Of a stretch of DNA of 64,000 nucleotides, positions 41,433 to 51,869 are shown piece by piece. The position numbers were made by a program, and so were the translations under genes. Source of the DNA: Plasmodiophora brassicae (taxonomy: Eukaryota; Endomyxa; Phytomyxea; Plasmodiophorida; Plasmodiophoridae); NCBI GenBank assembly GCA_039704465.1, contig JASFAU010000004.1:1488001-1552000 (forward strand). Direction: 5' to 3'. The notes under the pieces were generated by a model. It made no database searches and was not told where the DNA came from. It saw only the letters and a program-made list of their open reading frames with translations. How positions within the stretch are numbered: the stretch's first letter is position 1; each line of letters starts with the position of its first letter.

Positions 41433-44400
41433 ATGGATTCCTCAACGGAGGCCGATGGCGATCCCGGGTCCAGCGTCCTGGCGGGCGACGACAACCACGA
41501 CGGCGAAGGTTCGCGCGCGCCTGACTGACCCTGGGGCACCCCGCCTCCAGCCACCCATTGATCGTCTGGTTCGTCCAGAAACGGCATTGCTGGAGAGGAG
41601 GTTGCACCAGGAGCCGTGCCGAGCGCAGTCGGTGGACGACAGCGAGAGCAACCGCCTGGCCGACCGACAGCATGGCAAGTCCAAGTCCATGTCGTCCGAC
41701 AGCGCCGCCCACGTCAGCGTGCGTCTCACGAATCCGCCCATCTGCGCCGCCCGTGTGTGCTGAGGCGTGGCGTGTCCAATGCACAGAGGGACAGCTCCAA
41801 GAGCGATGTGGAGGGGCCGCTGATGGCGGTGTCGTCGGCGGCGGCCACCCCGTTCGCCGCTCGGCGACTACGTAACTTCAGCAGCGACCTGAAGCTCTTC
41901 GACATCCCGACCACGACGCATGGATCCGTCGATGACGTGTCGACGTCGGCGCCGACGCCGACACCGGCCCCGAAGACAGCCAAGACGCAGGTCTGTGTGG
42001 GCGTCCCGTCTTCGGCGCGTGCACACGGCGCCGACACGTGTGCGTGTGCAGAACGCGACGACGGAGCTGTCGAAGAAGGAGATCCAGCTGAGGAAGCGGC
42101 GGTTCAGGAGGAGCTCGCAGATCCAGCGGCGCGACTCCCTGGACCTGCTGGATGCCGAGGTGGACTTCCTGCCGGGGGTGACGCCCACCGAGGATCACCC
42201 GCTGAAGAACGGTACGGGGAGGGCGCGCCGACCCGCCGCCTCTGCTCAGGACCGTGTGACGTCTTGATTGGGCAGACTGGGTCATCGCGCCCGACTCCCC
42301 GTTCGTGACGTACTGGCTGTCGATCATCTACATGATCACCGTGTACGACCTGATCGTGATCCCGTTTCGGATCTCGTTCGGGTTCCTGGACAACCAGATC
42401 GGGTTCTGGTTCGTGTTCGACCTGTTCACCGACGTGTTCCTGTGGGCGGACATCTACCTGAACCATCACATCGGGTTCTTCAGCAAGGGGCGCAAGATCC
42501 TCAACCTGCACAGCATCGGGGCCCGGTACCGCGGCACCTGGGCCCTGCCCGACCTCTGCGCGTCGCTGCCGCTCGACCTGATCCAGATCGCGTACGGGCG
42601 GATCCTGCCGGCGATCCGCGTCCCCCGCCTGCTGCGCGGCGTCCACATCCTGGCGCTGATCGACTCCATCGAGAAGCAGCCCGGCGTCAACATCGCCTTC
42701 ATCCGCGTCGTCAAGCTCGCCATGTTCACCATGTTCCTGAACCATTACGCGGCCTGCACCTGGTTCGCCCTCGGTACGCCTGCGCGCGTCGACCCGCCAT
42801 CGACAGATGCCTAACGTTGTTTGGCAAGGTCGGGGATTGCAGGCGTTCGGCGACTGGCCCGTCTCGGCCGGCATCATGTCGCTGCCGACGATCTCGCAGT
42901 ACATCCGGTCGTTGTACTGGGCGATGACGAACATGACGGGCCGTGGCGTCGAGTACCCGCCGCCCACGAACGACTACGTCGCGCTCTTCGTCGTGCTCTA
43001 CCTGATCGCCTGCGTCCTGTTCTACATCTACGTCATATCGACGACGCTGTCGCTGGTGGAGACCGCCAACTCGGTCGAGGCGTCCTTCCAGACGCAGGTG
43101 GCGTACATCAGCGCGTTCCTCAGCGACCAGGGCTTGCCGAAGCATCTGCAGGTCGCCCTGCAGGAGTACTTCTCCTACCTGTGGCAGATGCATCGCGGCC
43201 ACGACGCCAAGGCGGTCATGCAGCTGCTGCCGCCGTCCATCGCGCTCGACGTGCAGACGTTCCTCTGCAAGAGCATCGTTGTCCGGTGCCACATGTTCCA
43301 GCAGATCGACCCGTCCGCCCTCAGCGCCGTCATCAGCATGCTGACGCCCCGCGTCTGTGCCCCGGGCGAATTCATCATCCACTACGGTACGTGTTCGTTG
43401 CGGCGAACGCGTTGCCCGCCGCCTCCTTGCCGTCCCAACACGGCCCGCAGGCCTCAGCCATGCGTCCATGTTCTTCATCCAGCAAGGGGAGCTGGAGGTG
43501 CTCGGCGTGCCACCTGGAAAGGTGGGTGCCAGGCCAGGCGCTGCCCGCCACCGCCAGTGACTGACGTCGCGCGTGATGACCACAACAGGAGGACCAGGCC
43601 GATTTCGTGGTACGTGCGACCCGGGGTGCTGGGCGTATACGACGTTCACTCTCTCTCTGCACAGACGCTGAGCTTCCTGGTCGCCGGCGACGCCTTTGGC
43701 GAGCTGCAGCTGCTGCTGGACGTGCCATCGTCGACGTCGATCCGCGCCGTCACGTTCTGCCAGCTGTTCGAGTTCACGCACGACAACTTCAGGACGCTGC
43801 AGGAGGTCTACCCCAACGAGGCGGACGTCTGTTCGTGGCCCGTGAGCGGCGGCCCGCTTGCATCAGGAGCTGACACGCCTGTGTGTGCAGTGATTCGCGC
43901 CGCCCGGCACCTGCTCAGCATGCGCGACGAGGCGGACGCCCTGCCCAGCGAGCGGAACAAGGCGACGGTACACAGCGCGCGGGTCGGGTGTCGCCAACCG
44001 CTGGTCGACCTCTCCGACGCTGAACGCGTCGTCTGACGGCAGGCGGGCCCGGACGAGACGGCGAAGGCGACGGCGGGCGGCGACTACGACCACAACAACA
44101 ACAACAACGTGGACAGCATGCTGAGGGACGACGTCGCCGACCTGATGGAGAAGGGCATGACGACGGCGCCGCGTCGCGGGTCGGACATGACGACGTCGGA
44201 TCCGGCGCGCAGCCGTCGTAGCAGCGCGGGGTCCATCTCGAAGGAATCGGGGCGCGAGCTCGTCGGTAAGGCGCTGGGCGCGCCGGTCGGCCGGTGCGAC
44301 TGACACACCGAAACAGCCCCAATGTACCCGGCGTTCCTGAAGCGGTACTGGCACTACGTGGTCGTCGTCGCGACCATCTACAACGTCGCCGTCGTCCCCG

Positions 44401-46922
44401 TTCGCATTGCGTTCCTCGACGCGGCCACGTCGCCGAACGCCTGGCCGTTCCTGGCCGTCGACGTCGTCGTCGACCTCGTCTTCCTCGTCGACATCGCCCT
44501 GCGCCTGCGCTTCCCGAAAGAGTTCCCAGGTGCGGGCGGCAGGCGTTCAGCAAACGGGACGACGCGCCTGATGATCGCGCAGGATCGAACGACCTCGGCG
44601 ACGACGAGACCGAGAGCATCCGGGAGGTGATACGCTCGTCGTACTTCCAGAAGCAGGTCGTCATCCTGATCGTGGCGTCGTTCCCGCTCGACTGGATGAC
44701 GGTCGGCGTCATCGTCAATGGGCGTAACGAACGCGCCGCTTGTTGCCCACACGATACGCCCGGGCGGGCCTTACTGACCGTTGCCATCAGACGCGCTGAA
44801 CGTCTGGCTGCGCGCCCTGCGGTTCATCCGGCTGGCGGCGGTCAGCACGATCCTGTTCACGAACCCGATGAACCGCCGGTCGAGCACGCTGCTGATGTTC
44901 ACGCGGACCGTCTTCCACTACGTGATCGTGGCGCACGTCCTCGTCATGGTCAACGCGCTGGGGTACGGCGACGACCAGGGCAGCGGGTACCTCGCGTACG
45001 CCACCGTCACCGTCAACGCCCTGACCGGCCTCGGGCGCTCCACACGGATGCCCACCACCGACGTCGAGCTCGTATCGTTATCGCGTGCCGCGCCCCCCGA
45101 GCAACGCCCGTCTCGCTGACCCGTGCGTTTGTGTTGCGTCCACCAGATCGTGGCCATGGCGACGCACCTGACCGGGGTCGCCTTCCTCGCCGTCTGCATC
45201 GGGTCGCTGGCGTCCTACATCACACAGCGGAACGCGCTCGAGGGCAGCTTCTCGCGGGACATGCTCGCCACCCAGCAGTACCTCGAGTTCCGCAACATCC
45301 CGCCAGGCATTCGCGATCGGGCCCGCACCTACTTCGAGAGCATGTGGTCGACCATGGGCGGCATCATGCCGTCCAAGGCGCTGGCGTCGCTGCCGTCGTC
45401 GCTGCGCACGCGGATCACGATCGAGCTGTGCCGGAACGTCATCAAGAACATGCCCATCTTCCAGGGCGTGTCCGAGCGGTTCATCTACGACCTGGTGCCC
45501 AGGACCGAGTACGAGGTGTACCCGGCCGGCGAGTACATTGTGCGGCGCGGCCAGATGCAGAACGGGAAGATGTACTTTGTGACGCGCGGCATCCTGTCCA
45601 TCATCCTCGACGAGGCCATCTCGACGAAACCGTACAAGATGATCGGCACCGGGTCGTTCTTTGGCGAGTGCGCCCTGCTGACCGAGTCGCCCATCCGGCG
45701 CGCGTCCGTCCGCACCGAGACGCTCTGCCACGTGCTGTCGATCAGCAAGCAGCACCTGGTGAAGATGTTCAGCATGTACCCGGTGTTCGAGGAGCGCATG
45801 CGCCAGTTCGCCCAGCAGCGCGTCAAACGCCTGGAGAAGACGCAGCAGAACATGGAGCAGATCCTGGCGCAGATCACCGACCGGATCGAGCACACCAAGC
45901 TGGTCGCCAACCGCACCTACAACTTCATCATGTACGAGTCGTGCTTCGTCGGGTCCGAGCTCGTCGACTGGATCATCTCCAAGGGGTACTGCGACAACCG
46001 CGAGGACGCCGCCGCCATCGGGTCGGCCCTGTTCGAGAAGGGCGCCATCCGCCAGGTCGACGAGGTGGGCGCCCGGTGCCCGCCCGGGTTCCACGACGGC
46101 CTCTTCTTCTACCGCCTCGGGTCGTACGTCGACCGCCTGGCGTCCAGCGACATCGAGGTCGAGCAGGTCAGCGTCATCGAGAGGGAGGACATGGCCCTCA
46201 TGAACGAGCTGGTGCACAACATCTCGGTCGACCGCAACTTCAAGATCGCCCAGAACCTGATCTCGGCGCGGGCGCTGATCGAGGCGCTGCTGCCGACCGA
46301 GAACGTCGGCCCGGAGCCCAGCCAGGTCGCCAGGGCGCAGGCGCGGGGCGAGGCGCTCGCCCAGCGCCTCCTCGACTGCCACCTGATCCAGAACACGAGG
46401 CGGTTCGAGGTCTTCGAGAACAACGACACGGACGAGTACCGCATACGGTTCTTCGACAGCAACGACCCGAAGAATATCGGCCCATCGGCGCCCAGCCTGC
46501 TGATCAGCGGTCGAGCGCCCGCCTTCAGCGGCCACGTCGTCGTGCGAGGACGGCACACGTTCCTACCGTGTTTCATCGTCCTGATGACCGGGTTGCCCTC
46601 GTTCCTGTACGTGTTTCAGTCGAAGCGCGCCGACCACCCGGAGCGCATCTGGCAGGTCGTCGACAAGGCGTTCGTGGCGTCCAGGATCGAGGAGACGTCG
46701 ACGCGGCAGAAGTTGTCGTGTGTTCACCTGAGAGTCGTCGAGGCCGCCGATGCCGTCGCCGGGCCGCCCGCTGTGGGTATCGACAAGCGCGCTGAGACGA
46801 TGCTGGTGCTGTGTTTCGAACGGGGCGCCCTGTACGAGACGCTGGTCGCCGTCCTGAAAGGGCAGGGATACACCCAGCGCATCCGCGCCCTCACCGCAAC
46901 AGTGTGGAACGCGGCGTCGTGA
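41433..46922 (+). CDS. Two-repeat cyclic-nucleotide-binding ion channel with DEP domain, 1534 aa
   Basis: Fifteen exons join in frame (14 introns, 51-75 nt, including a 21-nt exon at 43589-43609) to 1535 codons. Repeat I: cytosolic head to about 193, S1-S6 about 194-430 with S4 arginines (RVPRLLRGVHIL), pore-like MTNMTGRGVEYPPP, then C-linker and a CNBD about 516-630. A linker (with NNNNN and RRSSAGS) leads to repeat II: S1 at about 733 (YWHYVVVVATIYNVAVV), S4-like WLRALRFIRLAAV, filter position LTGLGRS, CNBD about 1044-1158 (YPAGEYIVRRGQ, SFFGECALL). A DEP domain follows (about 1190-1270, FVGSELVDWIISKGY), then a C-terminal module near 1410-1520. Neither pore has GYG or GFG. Repeat I and II are joined by a 75-nt and a 51-nt intron that keep frame. 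Confidence 0.85.
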
Positions 46923-47589
46923 TCATCATATATACAGACATTCCAGCCATAACAGACCGCATGTCGATTAGCGCTCCCGCACGATATGCGCCCGACACGA
47001 CGCTATGTACCTTGACCCGAATCCGGCAAATCATTACCAGTATGGTGCTGACTGGCAGGGATTGGGTTCTGGTTCTGCTTGCCGCCGCGCCGACTTGCCT
47101 CAACGTGTGCTTGACCTGGGATCTCCAGTCCCGAGTTCCAAGATTCCGTTGTTCGTTGATTGTGGGCGCCACCACTCCCAGTAGTGCCGTTCATCGATTC
47201 AGGAACAGCGGCCTGTTTGTTTCTTAAACACACGGTTACGGCTGGAGAATAACGTCATGCCAGGTACATGCTCAAGACGTCAGGGCGCCGCGTTATGTAC
47301 GCCCAGTCTGACTGTGTGTCGGCTGGATCCCTATTGGCTGTTAGGACGGGATTGCCCCAGAGTCAGGCGTTCAGCGGCAGCGCTCCCTATATCTGATGCT
47401 GGCATCGGCGCTGTCATGGCCGGCCCAAGCTGACCTGCGACGGGTATCGGTCCACGAGGCACGTCTCCGGATCCACATATGCGTCCGCGAATATTGGAGC
47501 GTCAGCCCAAGACATCGAGGTCACCCCAGAACAAAGGGATGTGGAAGGACACTCCTGAACGCACCCGAATCGACGTCAGGCTCATGCGA
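46923..47589. other. Spacer after the channel gene
   Basis: About 670 bases with no supported gene. It runs into the copia relic. Confidence 0.35.
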
Positions 47590-47965
47590 TCGATCTGTGG
47601 CCTGAAGCAGGCCCCGCGCGAATGGACGCCTTCCTGGTGAACAAATGTGGGTTCCAATTACGGGCCCAATCCTCAGCCTCATGACTGTGTACTTCAAGCG
47701 TAGACCTACCAGGCGACTCGCCGTTGTTGGTGGGGTCTACGTCGATGACATTCTTGTCGTTGGACACTCGGAACTCGTCAGGGAGACCTAATCAGACTTT
47801 TCGACAATATCCAAGATGCCAGACATGGCTGGGCAGCTCCAATCAGGCATTTTCGCCATTAACAGACGCCATCCCCGTTCAGTGTTTCTGTCACAAGAAC
47901 GGTACACAAGAATTATCCTGGCCTGGAACACAAACGCGAGAATAACATATTTTGGTAAAGTAATG
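47590..47965 (+). pseudogene. Relic of a second copia-type reverse transcriptase
   Basis: Short disconnected matches in the order expected of RT: ICGLKQAPREW near 47590, VYVDDILVVGHS near 47730 and FLSQERYTRIIL near 47885, with stops and frame changes between. Wording differs from the intact-LTR element at 32390 (ALYGLVEAPK; FVDDFMMFG), so it comes from another family. No LTR seen. Confidence 0.75.
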
Positions 47966-47996
47966 ATATATTACCTGGCTACGTCTCTGAGACTCG

Positions 47997-48380
47997 TTAC
48001 CGTTGCGATCGCGGCCCTGACGTCGCAAACGACCTTTCACCTTCTGCAGCGTGCTCATGGACGTCATCACCCGACGCCTCGTTGCTGGAACTACTCAACG
48101 TCGACATGGATGCAGGCGAAGGTGGAACTCTGCTGGCATTATCCTCATATCCCACTTCGAACCTGTCCGGGAGGGAGCGGAGACGCTCATCCACATCCTG
48201 GACATCTATGTTGCTGAACTGCTCCTTGATGGCTTGATTCACGTTGGACATGGCCGTGGCGTGGTTCATGCCCAGGTTGCGGAATGCACGATATAAGGCG
48301 TAGGCAATGGACGTCGTCAACGCCGTCCAGCGCGCCGCCGGCTTCTTGACAGGGCGCAGCGCGGACGTCAATATGAACAT
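47997..48380 (-). CDS. Small helical protein, 127 aa, inverted-pair copy 1
   Basis: The ATG at 48380 gives MFILTSALRPVKKPAARWTA, then YALYRAFRNLGMNHATAM, VNQAIKEQFSNIDVQDVDER and a Ser-rich acidic tail. The open frame begins upstream with TTG, so ATG 48380 is chosen. The first residues could be a weak signal anchor. It is a near copy of the gene on the other strand at 48474. Family unknown. Confidence 0.5.
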   Translation of the reverse strand: MFILTSALRPVKKPAARWTALTTSIAYALYRAFRNLGMNHATAMSNVNQAIKEQFSNIDVQDVDERLRSLPDRFEVGYEDNASRVPPSPASMSTLSSSSNEASGDDVHEHAAEGERSFATSGPRSQR

Positions 48381-48800
48381 TGCGATCAGTCGGACACAGT
48401 CACAGACCACTTCCCCCAACTTTACGTTCGCCAACTGGTACCGTGTTTCAGTGAGAAGGGAGGCAGCAGTTTTATGTTCATATTGACGTCCGCGCTGCGC
48501 CCTGTCAAGAAGCCGGCGGCGCGCTGGACGGCGTTGACGATGTCCATTGCCTACGCCTTATATCGTGCATTCCGCAACCAGGGCGCCATGAACCACGCCG
48601 CGGCCATGTCCAACGTGAATCGAGCGATCAAGCAGCAATTCAACAACCTTGAGGTGCAGAGTGTGGATGAACGTCTCCGCTCTCTCTCGGACCGGTTCGC
48701 GGTGGGGTACGAAGAGAATGCTCGCATATTTCCACATTCGCCTGCATCCATGCCTGTCGACGCTGAGTCCAGCAACGAGGCGTCGAGTGATGACCATGGA
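48050..48800. repeat. Large inverted duplication (head-to-head)
   Basis: The arms, about 48050-48395 and 48470-48800, are reverse complements of each other with scattered differences, separated by about 75 bases. Each arm holds one copy of the small-protein gene, reading outward from the centre. Confidence 0.75.
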
Positions 48801-48821
48801 CACGCCGCAGCTGATCATTAA
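48474..48821 (+). CDS. Small helical protein, 115 aa, inverted-pair copy 2
   Basis: The ATG at 48474 gives MFILTSALRPVKKPAARWTA, the same start as the minus-strand copy. YALYRAFRNQGAMNHAAAM shows a small in-frame insertion. It then has VNRAIKQQFNNLEVQSVDER and a Ser/Asp/His tail. Both copies keep open frames despite many differences, which suggests they are or were expressed. Partial relative at 38111. Function unknown. Confidence 0.5.
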   Translation: MFILTSALRPVKKPAARWTALTMSIAYALYRAFRNQGAMNHAAAMSNVNRAIKQQFNNLEVQSVDERLRSLSDRFAVGYEENARIFPHSPASMPVDAESSNEASSDDHGHAAADH

Positions 48822-50030
48822 TGAGATTCAAAGTGACGTAACCGGGTACATTATCATTAAAGTACGAGTAATGATATTACAACAGGACTATCCTTGATGC
48901 TCACTTTCGTCAGGAACGCGAGCCCAACGGGAGGCGCCTGCGTGACATGGCGCGAAACACAAATAAACTAAACTAAACTAATTAAACTAAAACGACTTCG
49001 ACGCAAGACATCGATGTCGTACACCATCAACCAACGCCATATTTAAGGAGCTGTCAGGTACCTGCCGAGCATGTACCCTTTCATGACACCTCTTCCGTGC
49101 AATTTGATGCGGTGTGTCCACCAGCAGCGCTGCCGGCTGATCGACCGCAGACAGCCTGCGCATGGCGCCCGCTGCCTGTGACAGGATCGCTGTCGGTTTC
49201 ATGGCAGGGGCCCTTGATGTGGCAATCGTTGGTGACGTGAGTGGCGCGGGCTAACAAGATACACGGTCACCAGGACAAAGATACAGGTCGGCGACGAGTT
49301 TCCGCCGAGGTTCGGGAACACTCGCATGCTGTATGGAACTCGAGCGGCAGCACCAAACCGCGCACGCCCGGCCCTGCAAGCTCTGCCGAACTCGTAACAC
49401 CCAGCTGGGTTCCTCCTGCACGTACATACACGCTTCACTCTGATATCCCTTGTTACGTAGCCGATGTCGTCGTCGTTACCGAGCACCACCATCATCGTCG
49501 TCGTCACGCTGGTCGCCGGCGGTAACCCGACAAGCCCGCCAGTTCCTGGCCACCCGCCGACGTCCCGCTCCAGCACCTAATTACCAGCACGGTGACGGCC
49601 CGCTCGTAGCTCCTGCCTGGAAGCGTCTTTGTGCAGCGTATCAACGGTGTTCGTCCCGCCTGTCGGCCAGCGCGTCACGCGCCGAACCGGGATCAGCACG
49701 CGCCTCGACCAGCGCAACGTTGCACAGCTGGCCGATCGCCGCGGTCGTCATCCAATCGCCTACCGTCGAACACGAGCCGGCCGTGGCAGCTGTTTGAGAC
49801 GCCACCGCGAGACGGGAACTGGCCGGCGAACCAGGCCGTGACGTGGCCGAGGATCGCGGCCGGTGCGCGGGCGCGGCTCGACACCTACCAATGATGATGC
49901 CACGTCGCTCAATTCGATCCACACAACCTTGTCAACATGTGTTTGTCATAGGACCAGAAAAATTCAGACAGCAACATTCTGTAGACCGAATTCATTTGCG
50001 CCTGTACTTGACAGGTTCGCCCTCAGAGTT
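48822..50030. other. About 1.2 kb without a resolved gene
   Basis: A short AT-rich tandem (AAACTAAACTAAACTAATTAAACTA) lies at about 48960-48990. On the minus strand, 49900-49250 shows pieces that could be exons (GHVTAWFAGQFPSRGG followed by a GTAGGC donor; later TSVTTTMMVVLGNDDDIGY), but I could not join them or name a family. Confidence 0.3.
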
Positions 50031-51869
50031 TCACGATGTCTTCGTGCGCTTGTGCCGATTGCGTCCATTAATGGGCAGCCCGCTGTCCCTAAGGCGATTT
50101 CGCAAAGGACCTAACAAACGGCTGACGCTTGCAGAGCGTTCGTCGGCGTCGTCAGCGACGTTGCCTTCTTTTTCCAAAATGTCCTCGACAACGCGGTCTT
50201 CCGCGGCTTTGAAGAAGCGATAACAGCTGGCCTGCCACTCACTGAAACGGTCGCTGCTGGCAGGCTCCGGCGGTAACGACATTCCGGGCGGATGCGACTC
50301 AGTACTGTACTGTCGGACCCAGAACAGCGCATCGTAGAAGGTATGCAGGTCGGCCGATGGGAGATTCCCCCAATCCCATCGTCTGCTGTCGCCTAGGGAG
50401 CGCGTATATGCGATCGTTGCGGCCCAAGCGGACGACATTACACTGGGCAATCGTGGGGCAGGCTTGATTTCCGATGCACTGGGCCATGGAACAGTGTCGG
50501 CGATGTCATCCGACCATGTAACGCTCTTACGCTGCCGAGACGGAACCAGCCCCAGCATTTTCACCTTCCTCTGTAGAGCCCGAGCATGACGGCACACGGG
50601 TCGATAAACGCCCAGGCTGACGGCATTAGGATTGTCTCGCTTCTTTAGAATGGCGTTGACGGCGATGTCTTCCGCGGCTTGGAAGAAACGAAGACAGCTG
50701 GCCTGCCAGCCTCTCAAGTCGCCCGAGTTCGTAGGTTTGGGCGGCAGCTCCATGGCATCCGGGTTGAAGATGGTACTGGTGCGGTAAATACGCGCCCAGA
50801 AAATGGCAGCTTTAAAGTTGTCCAGTGGTGTTGCGTAGAGATGGCCCCGATGCCAAAACGATTTGTCTAGATCGCGAGTATGCGCTATCGTCGCAGCCCA
50901 GGCGGACGACATTGCAACAGGCAACGATGGGGCAGGCTTCACTTCCGATGCAGTGGGCCATGGGATGGCGTCGGCGAAACCGGCCCAGTCAATGGAAGCG
51001 GCGTCATCAGCCGCGACAGGAGAGACCAGAGCTTTCGGCTGTTGATGATTTGCGTGCGGAGACCTTCCGCTGCTCGACCTCGCGATACTTGTCGGGGAAT
51101 GAGCCGCGGTACCCGTCCCGGTGCTTGGTGTGTCGATAGTCTGCCGGTGCTGACTCGCGACAGCAGAAGGGCTGCTGGACGCTGCCGAAGTAGAAAGCAT
51201 CTGATGTGCGTCAGGCTCCAGATAGGTTTCGCGTATATGCCGTATGTCATCTGTTGCACAATCCACACGTCTACAGATCTCGTCGACGACTTGTTCGAGT
51301 CGGATGTTCCGGAAGCAGATATTCCCGTTGTCGAGAGCCAGCAACATCCCCAATTGTTCAACAGTAAACGGATGCTTGAACGATGTCATGAAACGCGACC
51401 GTCCATCCCCACAGATCCATATGGGCTCCCGCAGTGGAGATCCGATCCATGGACGAACCGCCGCTGGGATCTCACCTTTTGAAACGCTCTTTTCGATCGA
51501 TTCGGCCTTCTTTGCGATGTCCATCAAATCCAGATTCACGAATGCAAACGCGAGGCTTGTGGGAATCGTCAGGTGTTGGTAATGGGGTGACTTCAGAGTG
51601 TCCGTATTGCGACATGATGCGACGACGTTATTCACATCATAGGTATATCCATCCGCCAGCGTCACCATGTTGTCCGTGATCACGCGCCTCGCCAATGGAC
51701 ACGCGAACCATGATGTCAACCCAAGAGCGGATAGCGCGGTGTTGGTACGGAGGGCCTCTCCCGGCGTCATCCTTGGCGGCATCTCCTCCGCCGATGGGTA
51801 GACGTGAAGATCAACGGCCAGCGCACAGCTTGTCACGCACGCGAACAGGAACACAACGAGGGCAGGCAT
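50031..51869 (-). CDS. Secreted protein with internal duplication, 612 aa
   Basis: Single exon from the ATG at 51869. Signal peptide MPALVVFLFACVTSCALA. The N-terminal part (about 20-230) is a globular-looking region with several Cys (WFACPLARRV; EPIWICGDGRSRF). A Ser/Thr-rich linker follows. Then two related units of about 120 residues, near 300-425 and 455-580: each begins PWPxASExKPAPxLP, has MSSAWAATIAxTR, then a Trp/Phe-rich helix, and ends WQASCxRFFxAAED. The tail is basic (RNRHKRTKTS). No known domain recognised. A duplicated, secreted, lineage-specific protein is a plausible effector; that is inference. Confidence 0.75.
   Translation of the reverse strand: MPALVVFLFACVTSCALAVDLHVYPSAEEMPPRMTPGEALRTNTALSALGLTSWFACPLARRVITDNMVTLADGYTYDVNNVVASCRNTDTLKSPHYQHLTIPTSLAFAFVNLDLMDIAKKAESIEKSVSKGEIPAAVRPWIGSPLREPIWICGDGRSRFMTSFKHPFTVEQLGMLLALDNGNICFRNIRLEQVVDEICRRVDCATDDIRHIRETYLEPDAHQMLSTSAASSSPSAVASQHRQTIDTPSTGTGTAAHSPTSIARSSSGRSPHANHQQPKALVSPVAADDAASIDWAGFADAIPWPTASEVKPAPSLPVAMSSAWAATIAHTRDLDKSFWHRGHLYATPLDNFKAAIFWARIYRTSTIFNPDAMELPPKPTNSGDLRGWQASCLRFFQAAEDIAVNAILKKRDNPNAVSLGVYRPVCRHARALQRKVKMLGLVPSRQRKSVTWSDDIADTVPWPSASEIKPAPRLPSVMSSAWAATIAYTRSLGDSRRWDWGNLPSADLHTFYDALFWVRQYSTESHPPGMSLPPEPASSDRFSEWQASCYRFFKAAEDRVVEDILEKEGNVADDADERSASVSRLLGPLRNRLRDSGLPINGRNRHKRTKTS

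Noticed and set aside
45078..46556. 492-codon minus-strand frame rich in Val, Asp and Leu
   Set aside because: Antisense shadow of the channel's last exon; no ATG context or domain.
44294..46795. 833-codon plus-strand frame rich in Arg, His and Pro
   Set aside because: Composition is that of a shifted frame over GC-rich coding DNA. The channel exons explain the same bases with clear domain matches.
48960..48990. Telomere-like AAACTA repeat
   Set aside because: Only three to four irregular units inside an intergenic region, next to normal genes; too short to be telomeric or centromeric.
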